In this document: positions 1 through 6,836 of the stretch, in pieces
How positions within the stretch are numbered: the stretch's first letter is position 1
Layout: each line of letters opens with the position of its first letter
Assembly (NCBI GenBank): GCA_001804205.1
Contig: MHFM01000009.1
Location: 1-21,721, forward strand
Source: Omnitrophica bacterium RIFCSPLOWO2_01_FULL_45_10b
GTDB taxonomy: Bacteria > Omnitrophota > Omnitrophia > Omnitrophales > Danuiimicrobiaceae
Reading direction: 5' to 3'
DNA: 21,721 nucleotides
Position numbers and translations under genes: made by a program
The notes under the pieces: model-generated
Told to the model about the DNA's origin: nothing
What the model saw: the letters and a program-made list of their open reading frames with translations, nothing else
Databases searched by the model: none

Positions 1-1
1 T

Positions 2-283
2 GCGCGGCTTTTGGCCGTAGAGCCGGATATCCTTTTAATGGATGAACCCTGCTCCGCGCTTGATCCAATCGCAACAGAGAGAATTGAAGATTTAATGCGC
101 AAGCTTTATAAAAATTATACAATTGTGATTGTGACCCACAATATGCAACAAGCGGCACGGGTGAGTCATCATGTGGCTTATTTTTATCTTGGAGAACTGA
201 TTGAGTTTGGGCCGACGCAGCGTATCTTTACACGGCCTGATCGGAAAGAAACAGAAGACTACATTACCGGAAGATTCGGATAA
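2..283 (+). CDS. pstB: Phosphate ABC transporter ATP-binding protein PstB, C-terminal part (first copy)
   Basis: This is the 3' end of an ABC ATPase gene whose beginning lies outside the window; the frame is open from base 2, so the TTG at 11 is not a start. The visible part carries Walker B (ILLMDEPCSALDP), the switch histidine (VTHNMQQAARV) and the PstB ending KETEDYITGRFG. PstB hydrolyses ATP to drive phosphate import by PstSCA at the inner membrane. The last 90 residues are closely similar to those of the second pstB at 17848-18678, so the chromosome carries two pst loci. A phoU follows after 92 bases of palindromic sequence. Confidence 0.93.
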   Translation, partial: ARLLAVEPDILLMDEPCSALDPIATERIEDLMRKLYKNYTIVIVTHNMQQAARVSHHVAYFYLGELIEFGPTQRIFTRPDRKETEDYITGRFG

Positions 284-289
284 ATAAAG

Positions 290-361
290 CGTTCAGCGTT
301 AAGCGTACAGCGTACAGGAAAAAAATCCTGTCCGCTGAACACTGTTCGCTGTGCGCTGTAA
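290..361. repeat. Imperfect palindrome between pstB and phoU
   Basis: This is a spacer built of repeated CAGCGTA/CAGCGAA-like units on the left and their inverted counterparts on the right, closing on ACAGGA / TCCTGT around a run of A. It would fold into one long imperfect hairpin in the pstB-phoU transcript. It may be an insertion-type palindromic repeat, or an mRNA structure that sets phoU levels. There is no T tract after it, so a simple terminator is unlikely. Confidence 0.6.
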
Positions 362-375
362 GAAAAGGAGATACA

Positions 376-1047
376 ATGCAGCGTCATTTCGATGAAGAGT
401 TAGGACAATTGAAAGATAAATTGTTTAAGATGGGCCTTTTGGCGGAAGAGGCAATTCGTAGATCAGTGGAGTCACTGATTAAACGAAACTCAAAACTTGC
501 AGAAGAAGTGATCGAAGGGGATCAGAAAATCAATATTCTCGAAATTGAAATTGATGAATTCGGTCACGAGCTCATCGCGCTAAGACAGCCGACAGCAGTT
601 GATTTGAGGTTTATTACAATGGTGTTGAAAATCAATAGCGATCTTGAGCGCGCAGGTGATCAGGCGGTTAATATCGCTGAAAGTGCAATTGCGATTAGCC
701 GGGAAGCGCCGCTAAAGTCTTATTTGGATATTCCGAAGATGGCTGATTTGGCCATTGCGATGGTCAAAGAATCTTTGGATTCTTTCGTGGAGCGGGATGC
801 TGCAGCGGCCAAAGCTATCTGCGAACGGGACGACGAACTAGATGATTTGAAAGATCGAGTTTATGGCGAGCTTCAAGAAGCGATGAAGAATCGCACAATT
901 GAAATTCCACAGGCAGTGAGTTTAATTATGGTTGCTCACAACCTTGAGCGGATTGGCGATTTAGCGACGAATATCGCGGAAGATGTTATTTATGTGGCGA
1001 AGGGCATTGATATTCGCCACCACATTACGGAACGACGAGGGGATTAA
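376..1047 (+). CDS. phoU: Phosphate signalling protein PhoU (first copy)
   Basis: A 223-residue protein of the usual PhoU length with the two repeated three-helix halves of the family. The metal-binding signatures are visible in each half: DLERAGDQAVNIAE (about 93-106) and NLERIGDLATNIAEDVIY (about 191-208). PhoU is cytoplasmic and couples the Pst transporter to the PhoR sensor, holding the Pho response off when phosphate is plentiful. The start has a good ribosome binding site (AAAGGAG, 5-6 bases before ATG). It is paralogous to the phoU at 18687-19355 and is paired with its own pstB just upstream. Confidence 0.95.
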   Translation: MQRHFDEELGQLKDKLFKMGLLAEEAIRRSVESLIKRNSKLAEEVIEGDQKINILEIEIDEFGHELIALRQPTAVDLRFITMVLKINSDLERAGDQAVNIAESAIAISREAPLKSYLDIPKMADLAIAMVKESLDSFVERDAAAAKAICERDDELDDLKDRVYGELQEAMKNRTIEIPQAVSLIMVAHNLERIGDLATNIAEDVIYVAKGIDIRHHITERRGD

Positions 1048-1085
1048 ATGGGAATACAATTTCAAGTGCCTAACAAAATTGCACT

Positions 1086-1143
1086 GCGCGCCTTTCGCGC
1101 GAGTACTTTTCGGGAAGAACTTGTGGTTCTTCTCCGAAAAAGT
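1086..1143. repeat. Two-arm palindromic element, related to the 19.8-kb array
   Basis: There are two adjacent hairpins: a 5-bp GCGCG/CGCGC stem (1086-1100), and a 16-bp stem with two single-base bulges (1105-1120 with 1126-1143) around the loop TTGTG. Bases 1097-1120 are the reverse complement of 19839-19862 with a single mismatch, so this is an inverted dispersed copy of an element that also occurs downstream of queF. It lies just after phoU and just before another repeat. Confidence 0.75.
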
Positions 1144-1208
1144 GTCATTCTGAGGCCGAAAGCCGAAGAATCTACGATCAGAGATCCTTCGCTTCGCTCA
1201 GGATGACG
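1144..1208. repeat. GTCATCCTGAG-type palindromic repeat, copy 1
   Basis: Inverted ends GTCATTCTGAG (1144-1154) and CTCAGGATGAC (about 1198-1208) enclose GAAGAATCT and AGATCCTTCGC. The same repeat, in varying states of decay, recurs at 4354, 7896 and 9109. It fills the gap between phoU and the convergent gene at 1228. Confidence 0.85.
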
Positions 1209-1227
1209 TGGCTTTTGTTAAGCGTTC

Positions 1228-1758
1228 TTATTTTTTACGTCTTGGTTCAGAATTTTGAGCCGGAAAGACTTGAAATCTAAATGATTGAATCAATTCATTT
1301 CCCCGAGATGCCCCACCAAAAATCTCATCGATGATCTGTGCGAAATAATCGACATCTGAGGAAGTGAATAACCCATCCTTATTTAAGTCGTACAGTACGG
1401 GAAACGATTCCTTTTGGTTTTTCTGTGCGATACGGAGCCGCGCGGTAACTTGAAGGCCAGTTAATTTTTCTCCATTTAAACTTTCGATGATGGATTGAAA
1501 TTGTTTCACGTCAAAATCATTAAGCTGGGAATCATGGTTCATGTCAAACTGCCGGAGTTTCTTTATTTCTGGAAATGGTGCTCGATCCAATTGTGAAACA
1601 TGAGGCAATGTTTCGGCCGTTCCATTTTGATTGCCAAGCACTTGAAGATCGCTGAAAGCAGGCACTGCGAAATCTTTTTCAGTTTCCGACCGTACCCGAC
1701 TCACTGCCACTATAAACATTAATATCCATATACCAAACGCAATTTTTAGTGAATTCAT
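1228..1758 (-). CDS. Small exported protein with two dockerin-like calcium-binding loops
   Basis: A 176-residue product that I do not recognise as a named protein. Residues 1-24 form a signal peptide (charged start, hydrophobic 6-19). Two 12-residue EF-hand/dockerin-like loops follow, D72-x-N-x-D-x-x-x-x-x-x-D83 and D124-x-N-x-D-G-x-x-x-x-x-D135, each before a hydrophobic helix ending in II. They are about 52 residues apart, wider than in a classic dockerin, and the C terminus is basic (RRKK). It is probably a secreted or surface protein stabilised by calcium; no catalytic domain is visible. The start is supported by AAGGAG upstream of the ATG. It is transcribed alone, away from the cofactor operon. 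Confidence 0.75.
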   Translation of the reverse strand: MNSLKIAFGIWILMFIVAVSRVRSETEKDFAVPAFSDLQVLGNQNGTAETLPHVSQLDRAPFPEIKKLRQFDMNHDSQLNDFDVKQFQSIIESLNGEKLTGLQVTARLRIAQKNQKESFPVLYDLNKDGLFTSSDVDYFAQIIDEIFGGASRGNELIQSFRFQVFPAQNSEPRRKK

Positions 1759-1791
1759 TTGTTACACTCCTTATGTTTTATCTCTAAGTTG

Positions 1792-1820
1792 AAGTTAACA
1801 CATAGGTTATGGTGTGTCAA
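1792..1820 (-). promoter_or_regulatory. Candidate sigma-70-type promoter for the 1228-1758 gene
   Basis: On the minus strand TTGACA (1815-1820) is followed after 17 bases by TAACTT (1792-1797), which leaves a leader of about 30 bases before the ATG at 1758. The -35 is perfect and the -10 is weak. Confidence 0.4.
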
Positions 1821-1868
1821 ACCCCTCAACTTAATTAACGCTCTTTAGAAAGTCAGGCGTGGAAAAGA

Positions 1869-1897
1869 TGGACAAATATTATCAGATTTAGTAGACT
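1869..1897 (+). promoter_or_regulatory. Candidate promoter for the cofactor operon
   Basis: TGGACA (1869-1874) and TAGACT (1892-1897) are separated by 17 bases, matching the sigma-70 pattern at 5/6 and 4/6 positions, about 60 bases before the first gene of the operon. No TPP riboswitch signature was seen in this leader although thiC lies downstream. Confidence 0.4.
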
Positions 1898-1958
1898 AAA
1901 CAGCCTACCTTAGTGATGCCAATCAGAAACACTTGAATCATAAGGTCAAATCAATTTC

Positions 1959-3062
1959 ATGAAATATCGACGGTTACAAAAATCAGGAGTTACCACCTCA
2001 GAAATTGGCTTCGGCCTTTGGACCCTATCTACGGGTTGGTGGGGCGAAGTCAATGATGACAATGCTGTCCGGCTCCTTCAGAAAGCTTTTGATTTTGGCA
2101 TCGTTTTTTATGATACGGCCGACACATACGGCAATGGCCGCGGTGAGGCGATATTGGCTAAAGCCTTTCGCGGAAGGCGCAGCCAGATTACGATTTCCAC
2201 CAAGTTTGGTTATGATTTTTACCATTATGCCGGCGAACGGAAGGGTCAGCGCGAAATTCCACAGGATTTTTCTCCGTCCTACGTTTGTTTTGCCTGCGAA
2301 GAATCTCTGAAACGGCTTGAGACGGATCATATCGATTTTTATCAAATCCATAATTCAAAAATGGATGCTGTCATGAATGACGATCTCTTTGCGACGCTTG
2401 AAAAGCTGAAAGCCGAAGGAAAAATTTTAAGTTACGGCGCAGCCTTAGGCCCTGCAATTGGTTGGCGGGACGAAGGAATTAAATTGATGCAGGAACGCAA
2501 AATCGACGGCCTTCACACCATTTACAATATGCTCGAACAAGAACCCGGCCGCGATTTTTTTCCGGTTGCCGAAGAACATCAAATCGGGATTTTGGTGCGC
2601 GTTCCTCATTCTTCTGGGATGTTGGAAGGAGTTTATACGCCCGATACAAAATTTGATGAAAAAGATCATCGTTCTCACAGGCCTCATTCATGGTTGATTG
2701 AAGGACTTCAAAAAGTAGAACGGCTTAAATTTTTAACGCAAGAAACAGGGCGAACCATCGGTCAGGCCGCGTTGAAATTTATATTGGCTCAACCAAGCGT
2801 CGTCACGGTGCTTCCTAATATTTACAATGAAGATCAACTGAAAGAATTTGCCACGGCTGTTGATACGCCGGATTTAAGTCGAGAAGAACTTGCTCAAATC
2901 AGCGAGCTTTATAAGAATAATTTTTATGTGAAAGGTGCGGAAACTTTGCCTAACCACGTCATTGCGAGCGAAGCGAAGCAATCTAAAGGTTCGGAGATTG
3001 CTTCGACATCATCTGGAACTCTGTCTCGCAATGACGGGTTTAAAGGGAAACAATCGTTATAA
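1959..3062 (+). CDS. Aldo/keto reductase with a repeat-derived C-terminal tail
   Basis: A 367-residue NAD(P)H-dependent aldo/keto reductase-fold protein. It has the family opening (MKYRRLQKSGVTTSEIGFG), the catalytic-site region FYDTADTYGNGRGEAIL with Asp and Tyr at about 51-57, a Lys in TISTKFGYD and a His in DFYQIHNS. The substrate cannot be told from sequence. The normal fold ends near residue 330 (ELYKNNFYVKG); the last 35 or so residues are encoded by a GTCATTGCGAG palindromic repeat and read into its flank. The stop TAATG overlaps the start of the next gene by one base, implying coupled translation. Its position before ahbAB suggests, but does not prove, a role in the same tetrapyrrole branch. 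Confidence 0.88.
   Translation: MKYRRLQKSGVTTSEIGFGLWTLSTGWWGEVNDDNAVRLLQKAFDFGIVFYDTADTYGNGRGEAILAKAFRGRRSQITISTKFGYDFYHYAGERKGQREIPQDFSPSYVCFACEESLKRLETDHIDFYQIHNSKMDAVMNDDLFATLEKLKAEGKILSYGAALGPAIGWRDEGIKLMQERKIDGLHTIYNMLEQEPGRDFFPVAEEHQIGILVRVPHSSGMLEGVYTPDTKFDEKDHRSHRPHSWLIEGLQKVERLKFLTQETGRTIGQAALKFILAQPSVVTVLPNIYNEDQLKEFATAVDTPDLSREELAQISELYKNNFYVKGAETLPNHVIASEAKQSKGSEIASTSSGTLSRNDGFKGKQSL
2957..3036. repeat. GTCATTGCGAG-type palindromic repeat inside the reductase gene
   Basis: The ends CGTCATTGCGAG (2957-2968) and CTCGCAATGACG (3025-3036) are perfect inverses, and the inner segments GAAGCAATCT and AGATTGCTTC are also inverted. The whole 80-base unit is translated as the C-terminal tail of the aldo/keto reductase. 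A relative starts at 21655. Confidence 0.9.
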
Positions 3063-4105
3063 TGGATGATTTGGACCGTAAAATTTTAACTGAAATTCAA
3101 AAAGACTTTCCGCGGGTCTCAAAACCCTTTCATGCCCTGGGTGAAAAATTTGGCATCACAGGCGAAGAGACTTTGGCGCGCATTAAGCGGCTTAAAGAAG
3201 ATGAGAAAGTTTTAAGGCAGATTTCCGCCATTTTTGACACAAGAAGTTTAGGATATCAATCGACGCTTGTAGCGATGAAATTTTCAAACGATCAGCTTGA
3301 CCGTGGCGCTGAAATCATTAACCAACATCCCGGCGTGAGCCACAATTATCGCCGCAATGATGCTTACAATCTTTGGTTTACGGTGGCGGTGCCGCCGTAT
3401 CATTCTCTCGAAGGCACCATTCAAAAGCTGCATGAATTATCAGGTGCTTTAAGTACGCTGATTCTCCCGACGCTTAAGCTTTACAAAATCGGGATGAAAT
3501 TAGATCTCACTGGTTCCGATCCCGATGCGCGTGATTCAAAAGAAAATATTTATGACGATTCCAAACGCCGAAAAGCGCCTCCTGAACTGACCCAAGAGCA
3601 TATTGAGGCCATCCGTGCTTTGCAGGAAGATATTCCCTTGGAGGAGTGCCCATTTGAGGCGATTGCAAAGGCCTCGGGTTTTACGGAAGCGCGTCTCTTT
3701 GAATTAATGAATTTTTTTGAGCCAAGAGGATATTTCAGACGTTTTGCCGGAATTTTGCATCATCGTAAGGCCGGTTTTAGCGCCAACGCGATGGTGGTTT
3801 GGAATATTCCGGAAGAAAAACAGGATGAAGTGGGTATGAAGATGGCGCTATTTCCGCAAGTGAGCCATTGTTACAAACGCCCAATTTTTTTAGATTGGCC
3901 TTATGCGCTTTACACCATGATTCATGGTGCGAAAGCAGAAGATTGTGAAAAAATAGTTCAAAAAATTGTTTCCGCCGCCGGCGATTGGCCGCGCAAGAAT
4001 CTCTACAGCACCAAAGAGTATAAAAAAATCAGGCTTAAATATTTTACAAAGGAATTAGACGAATGGTGGGACCGGGCGATGAAGGGGACGCCAATCCATG
4101 CTTGA
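3062..4105 (+). CDS. ahbAB: Siroheme decarboxylase, AhbA-AhbB fusion
   Basis: A 347-residue protein with two Lrp/AsnC-like halves, each a winged helix followed by an alpha-beta domain. Half one has DRKILTEIQKDFP near the start and VSHNYRRNDAYNLWFTV (about 95-111), typical of AhbA/NirD. Half two starts near residue 175 and has VSHCYKRPIFLDWPYALYTM, typical of AhbB/NirG. These proteins decarboxylate siroheme to didecarboxysiroheme, the first step of heme by the alternative route or of heme d1. AhbA and AhbB are usually separate proteins of about 150-170 residues forming a complex; here both are one chain. A function as an ordinary Lrp regulator is less likely because the heme-site motifs are intact. 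It overlaps both neighbours. Confidence 0.9.
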   Translation: MDDLDRKILTEIQKDFPRVSKPFHALGEKFGITGEETLARIKRLKEDEKVLRQISAIFDTRSLGYQSTLVAMKFSNDQLDRGAEIINQHPGVSHNYRRNDAYNLWFTVAVPPYHSLEGTIQKLHELSGALSTLILPTLKLYKIGMKLDLTGSDPDARDSKENIYDDSKRRKAPPELTQEHIEAIRALQEDIPLEECPFEAIAKASGFTEARLFELMNFFEPRGYFRRFAGILHHRKAGFSANAMVVWNIPEEKQDEVGMKMALFPQVSHCYKRPIFLDWPYALYTMIHGAKAEDCEKIVQKIVSAAGDWPRKNLYSTKEYKKIRLKYFTKELDEWWDRAMKGTPIHA

Positions 4106-4343
4106 ACTTTTTCATTTTGAAGATTGCCCTTATTGCCAGAAAGTACGGAGAAAATTGGAAGCACTTGACGTATCCTATCTTTCACACCCTTCACCGGGAG
4201 GAAGCATCAAAAGGGAATTTCTAAATCGTTTCATGCCTGATTTACAATTTCCGCTGCTGGTTGATGTTGAAAAAAACATATTTATGTTTGAATCCGACGA
4301 CATTTGCAATTATTTGGAGAAAACCTATGCCAAATCAAAGTAA
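4098..4343 (+). CDS. Glutaredoxin / GST N-terminal-like thioredoxin-fold protein
   Basis: An 81-residue protein with the redox motif CPYC (residues 10-13) after the first strand (LELFHF), a conserved cis-proline region (FPLLVD, about 53-58) and the ESDDICNYLEKTY helix that follows in glutathione-S-transferase N domains. It should act as a small dithiol oxidoreductase in the cytoplasm. Its ATG overlaps the end of ahbAB by 8 bases and its 3' end overlaps the start of thiC by 17 bases, so it is translated as part of the operon. It may keep neighbouring Fe-S or thiol enzymes reduced; that is inference. Confidence 0.82.
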   Translation: MLELFHFEDCPYCQKVRRKLEALDVSYLSHPSPGGSIKREFLNRFMPDLQFPLLVDVEKNIFMFESDDICNYLEKTYAKSK

Positions 4344-5808
4344 CAAAAGTCAGTGTCATCCTGAGCGAAGCGAAGGATCTCAAGATTCTTCGGCCTCCAG
4401 CCTCAGAATGACAGAGCAGCGTTCTTCATGGGTTAAAAAACGCCAAGGCGATACAAATGTCAGTCAAATGCATTACGCACGCAAAGGCCAAATTACGGAA
4501 GAAATGGCCTATGTGGCTGAGCGAGAAGACTTAGATCCGGAACTGATTCGTTCCGAAATAGCGCGCGGGCGCATGATCATTCCGGCCAATATTAATCATT
4601 TGAGTCTTGAGCCAATGTGCATCGGCATTGCTTCAAAGTGTAAAATTAATGCCAACATTGGAAATTCAGCCGTCACATCCAATGTGGATCAGGAACTTGA
4701 AAAATTGCACAACGCCGTTCATCTCGGAGCGGATACCGCGATGGATCTTTCAACAGGCGGTGATCTTGACCTTATTCGAACGGCCATTATTGAAGCAAGT
4801 CCTGTTCCCGTCGGAACCGTCCCGATTTATCAGGCATTACAAGAAGTTGGCGGAAAAGTAGAAGAGCTTTCCATTAAAGTGATGCTCGATGTGATTGAGC
4901 GGCAGGCAAAACAAGGCGTCGATTACATGACCATTCATGCCGGCGTGCTTCGCGAATACGTTCCGCTTGTGGCCAATCGAATTACTGGAATTGTTTCACG
5001 CGGCGGAGCCATGATGGCGAAATGGTGCGTGGCCCATCACAAACAAAATTTCTTATACGAATATTATGATGAAATTTGCGAAATTTTTAAACACTATGAT
5101 GTTTCCTTTAGCCTCGGTGACGGTCTTCGACCCGGCTGCCTTGCGGATGCGTCTGATGCGGCGCAATTTTCAGAACTAAAAACACTCGGCGAATTGACCA
5201 AAAAAGCATGGGAACATGACGTCCAAGTGATGATTGAAGGGCCTGGCCATGTTCCGATGGATCAATTGAAACTTCAAGTGGACAAAGAAATGGAACTTTG
5301 TTATGAAGCGCCTTTTTATACACTGGGGCCTTTGGTAACAGATATCGCTCCGGGTTATGACCATATCACATCTGCCATCGGCGCTGCCATGGTCGGATGG
5401 TACGGCGCTTCTATGCTTTGTTATGTGACGCCGAAAGAACATCTCGGGCTTCCCAATCCGGAAGATGTGAAGCAAGGGGTGATTGCTTATAAAATTGCCG
5501 CTCATGCCGCTGATATTGCGCGCCACCGAAAAGGAGTGCGCGACCGGGACGATAAGCTTTCGAAAGCCCGATTCACTTTTGATTGGAAACGGCAATTTGA
5601 ATTGGCCCTTGATCCTGAAACTGCTCGCGCGATGCACGATGAAACCCTGCCTCAAGAAGGTTTTAAAGAAGCGCCTTTTTGCTCCATGTGCGGCCCGAAA
5701 TTTTGCTCCATGAGCATTTCGCAGGAGTTAACAAATTTGGGAAAAGAAGCATTAGCGAAAAAAGAAGAAAAGCGGAAAGAACATACAAATGCCGGCACAA
5801 GTTTATAA
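4327..5808 (+). CDS. thiC: Phosphomethylpyrimidine synthase ThiC
   Basis: Radical-SAM-type enzyme converting aminoimidazole ribotide to hydroxymethylpyrimidine phosphate for thiamine. Recognised by MHYARKG, NANIGNS, DLSTGGDLD, PVPVGTVPIYQA, EGPGHVPMDQ, LGPLVTDIAPGYDHI and the C-terminal cluster motif CSMCGPKFCSM that binds [4Fe-4S]. I chose the ATG at 4327, which has GGAG 10 bases upstream; an in-frame TTG at 4261 lies too deep in the previous gene. From 4327 the product is 493 residues, but residues 10-29 are encoded by a palindromic repeat. An ATG at 4408 (inside the repeat) or at 4468 (just before HYARKG) would avoid most of it but lacks a better ribosome site. The gene overlaps nadA by 20 bases. 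Confidence 0.95.
   Translation: MPNQSNKSQCHPERSEGSQDSSASSLRMTEQRSSWVKKRQGDTNVSQMHYARKGQITEEMAYVAEREDLDPELIRSEIARGRMIIPANINHLSLEPMCIGIASKCKINANIGNSAVTSNVDQELEKLHNAVHLGADTAMDLSTGGDLDLIRTAIIEASPVPVGTVPIYQALQEVGGKVEELSIKVMLDVIERQAKQGVDYMTIHAGVLREYVPLVANRITGIVSRGGAMMAKWCVAHHKQNFLYEYYDEICEIFKHYDVSFSLGDGLRPGCLADASDAAQFSELKTLGELTKKAWEHDVQVMIEGPGHVPMDQLKLQVDKEMELCYEAPFYTLGPLVTDIAPGYDHITSAIGAAMVGWYGASMLCYVTPKEHLGLPNPEDVKQGVIAYKIAAHAADIARHRKGVRDRDDKLSKARFTFDWKRQFELALDPETARAMHDETLPQEGFKEAPFCSMCGPKFCSMSISQELTNLGKEALAKKEEKRKEHTNAGTSL
4354..4413. repeat. GTCATCCTGAG-type palindromic repeat inside the thiC start region
   Basis: The ends TGTCATCCTGAG (4354-4365) and CTCAGAATGACA (4402-4413) are inverted with one mismatch, with GAAGGATCT and AAGATTCTTC between. 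At 60 bases it is a multiple of three and is read in frame as HPERSEGSQ-type sequence, between the start codon and the first conserved ThiC residues. Confidence 0.9.
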
Positions 5809-6721
5809 CTCAATCGAAGAAGAGATTAAGGCGCTTAAACGCAAGCGCGGCGCCGTCATTTTGGCGCACAATTACCAAGTTGGGGAAATCCAAGATATTG
5901 CGGATTTCACAGGCGATTCGCTCGGCCTGGCCCAAGAGGCCCAAAAAATGAATGCGCCTGTCATTGTGTTTTCAGGCGTTTTGTTTATGGCGGAAACGGT
6001 CAGCATTTTATGCCCTGATAAAACTGTTTTGGTGCCCGATCTTGAAGCCGGTTGTTCTTTGGCCGCAATGATTCGTCCGGAGGATGTCCGGAAATGGAAA
6101 GCGGAACATCCAAAGGGGATAGTTGTCGCTTATGTCAATACAACCGCTGAAGTAAAAGCGGAAGCCGATTATTGCTGCACGTCTTCCAATGCGGTCAAAG
6201 TAGTATCTGCAATTCCGGAAGATCGGGAAATTCTTTTCGTTCCTGATTTTTATCTCGGTAGTTTCGTTCAAATGAAAACCGGGCGCAAGAACATAACCAT
6301 TTGGAAAGGCTATTGTCATGTTCATGTGATGATTAAATCAGAGCGGCTTGCTCAATTGAAAAAAGAACACAGCCAGGCGGAACTTCTGATGCATCCTGAA
6401 TGCGGCTGTTTGACAAAATCCATGGAATTTGCGGATCAAATTCTTTCCACAGAAGGAATGGTGAAGTATGTGCGCCAATCCAAAGCTCCGGAATTCATTG
6501 TGGCAACCGAAACCGGCATTTTGCATAAAATGCAGAAGGAAAATCCGGGAAAAAATTTCATTCCGGCGACAAATCAAGCCGTTTGTAATTACATGAAGCA
6601 AAATACACTTGAGAAAATTGTGCTTTCACTCGAACGAATGCAATATGAAATTAAAGTTCCCGAGCCTATTCGGAAGCAAGCACTTGTGCCTATTCAAAGA
6701 ATGCTTGAGATCAGCCAATGA
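5789..6721 (+). CDS. nadA: Quinolinate synthase NadA
   Basis: A 310-residue enzyme that condenses iminoaspartate with dihydroxyacetone phosphate to quinolinate, the precursor of NAD. Visible motifs are ILAHNYQVGEIQDIADF (24-40), DSLGLAQEA, PDLEAGCSLA with cluster Cys89, HPECGCLTKSM with the second cluster Cys, ATETGILHKM and QAVCNYMKQ with the third. The three cysteines bind a [4Fe-4S] cluster. The ATG lies within the last codons of thiC (20-base overlap) with only a weak GGAAAG upstream, so translation probably depends on thiC. No nadB or nadC is in the window, so the source of iminoaspartate is not shown. Confidence 0.96.
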   Translation: MPAQVYNSIEEEIKALKRKRGAVILAHNYQVGEIQDIADFTGDSLGLAQEAQKMNAPVIVFSGVLFMAETVSILCPDKTVLVPDLEAGCSLAAMIRPEDVRKWKAEHPKGIVVAYVNTTAEVKAEADYCCTSSNAVKVVSAIPEDREILFVPDFYLGSFVQMKTGRKNITIWKGYCHVHVMIKSERLAQLKKEHSQAELLMHPECGCLTKSMEFADQILSTEGMVKYVRQSKAPEFIVATETGILHKMQKENPGKNFIPATNQAVCNYMKQNTLEKIVLSLERMQYEIKVPEPIRKQALVPIQRMLEISQ

Positions 6722-6725
6722 CGAA

Positions 6726-6836
6726 CCCCGTTAGAATAGTTTCATCATTTTCCTCTCAATTTATTAGTGATATAAAAATAACCAAGCTTAATCTTAATTT
6801 AAATCCTGGTGATAATGATGAGTAATTCTAACGGGG
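6726..6836 (+). promoter_or_regulatory. Long inverted repeat enclosing the ispG ribosome binding site and start
   Basis: CCCCGTTAGAAT (6726-6737) is perfectly complementary to ATTCTAACGGGG (6825-6836), and TCATCATT (6742-6749) to AATGATGA (6814-6821), with about 64 bases of AT-rich loop. The second stem contains the ispG start codon at 6818, and the ribosome site GGTGAT (6808-6813) sits at its inner edge. Folded mRNA would hide the start. It may be a regulatory hairpin or another palindromic insertion that now supplies the first eight codons of ispG. Confidence 0.7.

Noticed and set aside
1759..1958. TPP riboswitch for the operon containing thiC
   Set aside because: The conserved CTGAGA and pyrophosphate-binding segments were not found in the leader, nor before thiC itself.
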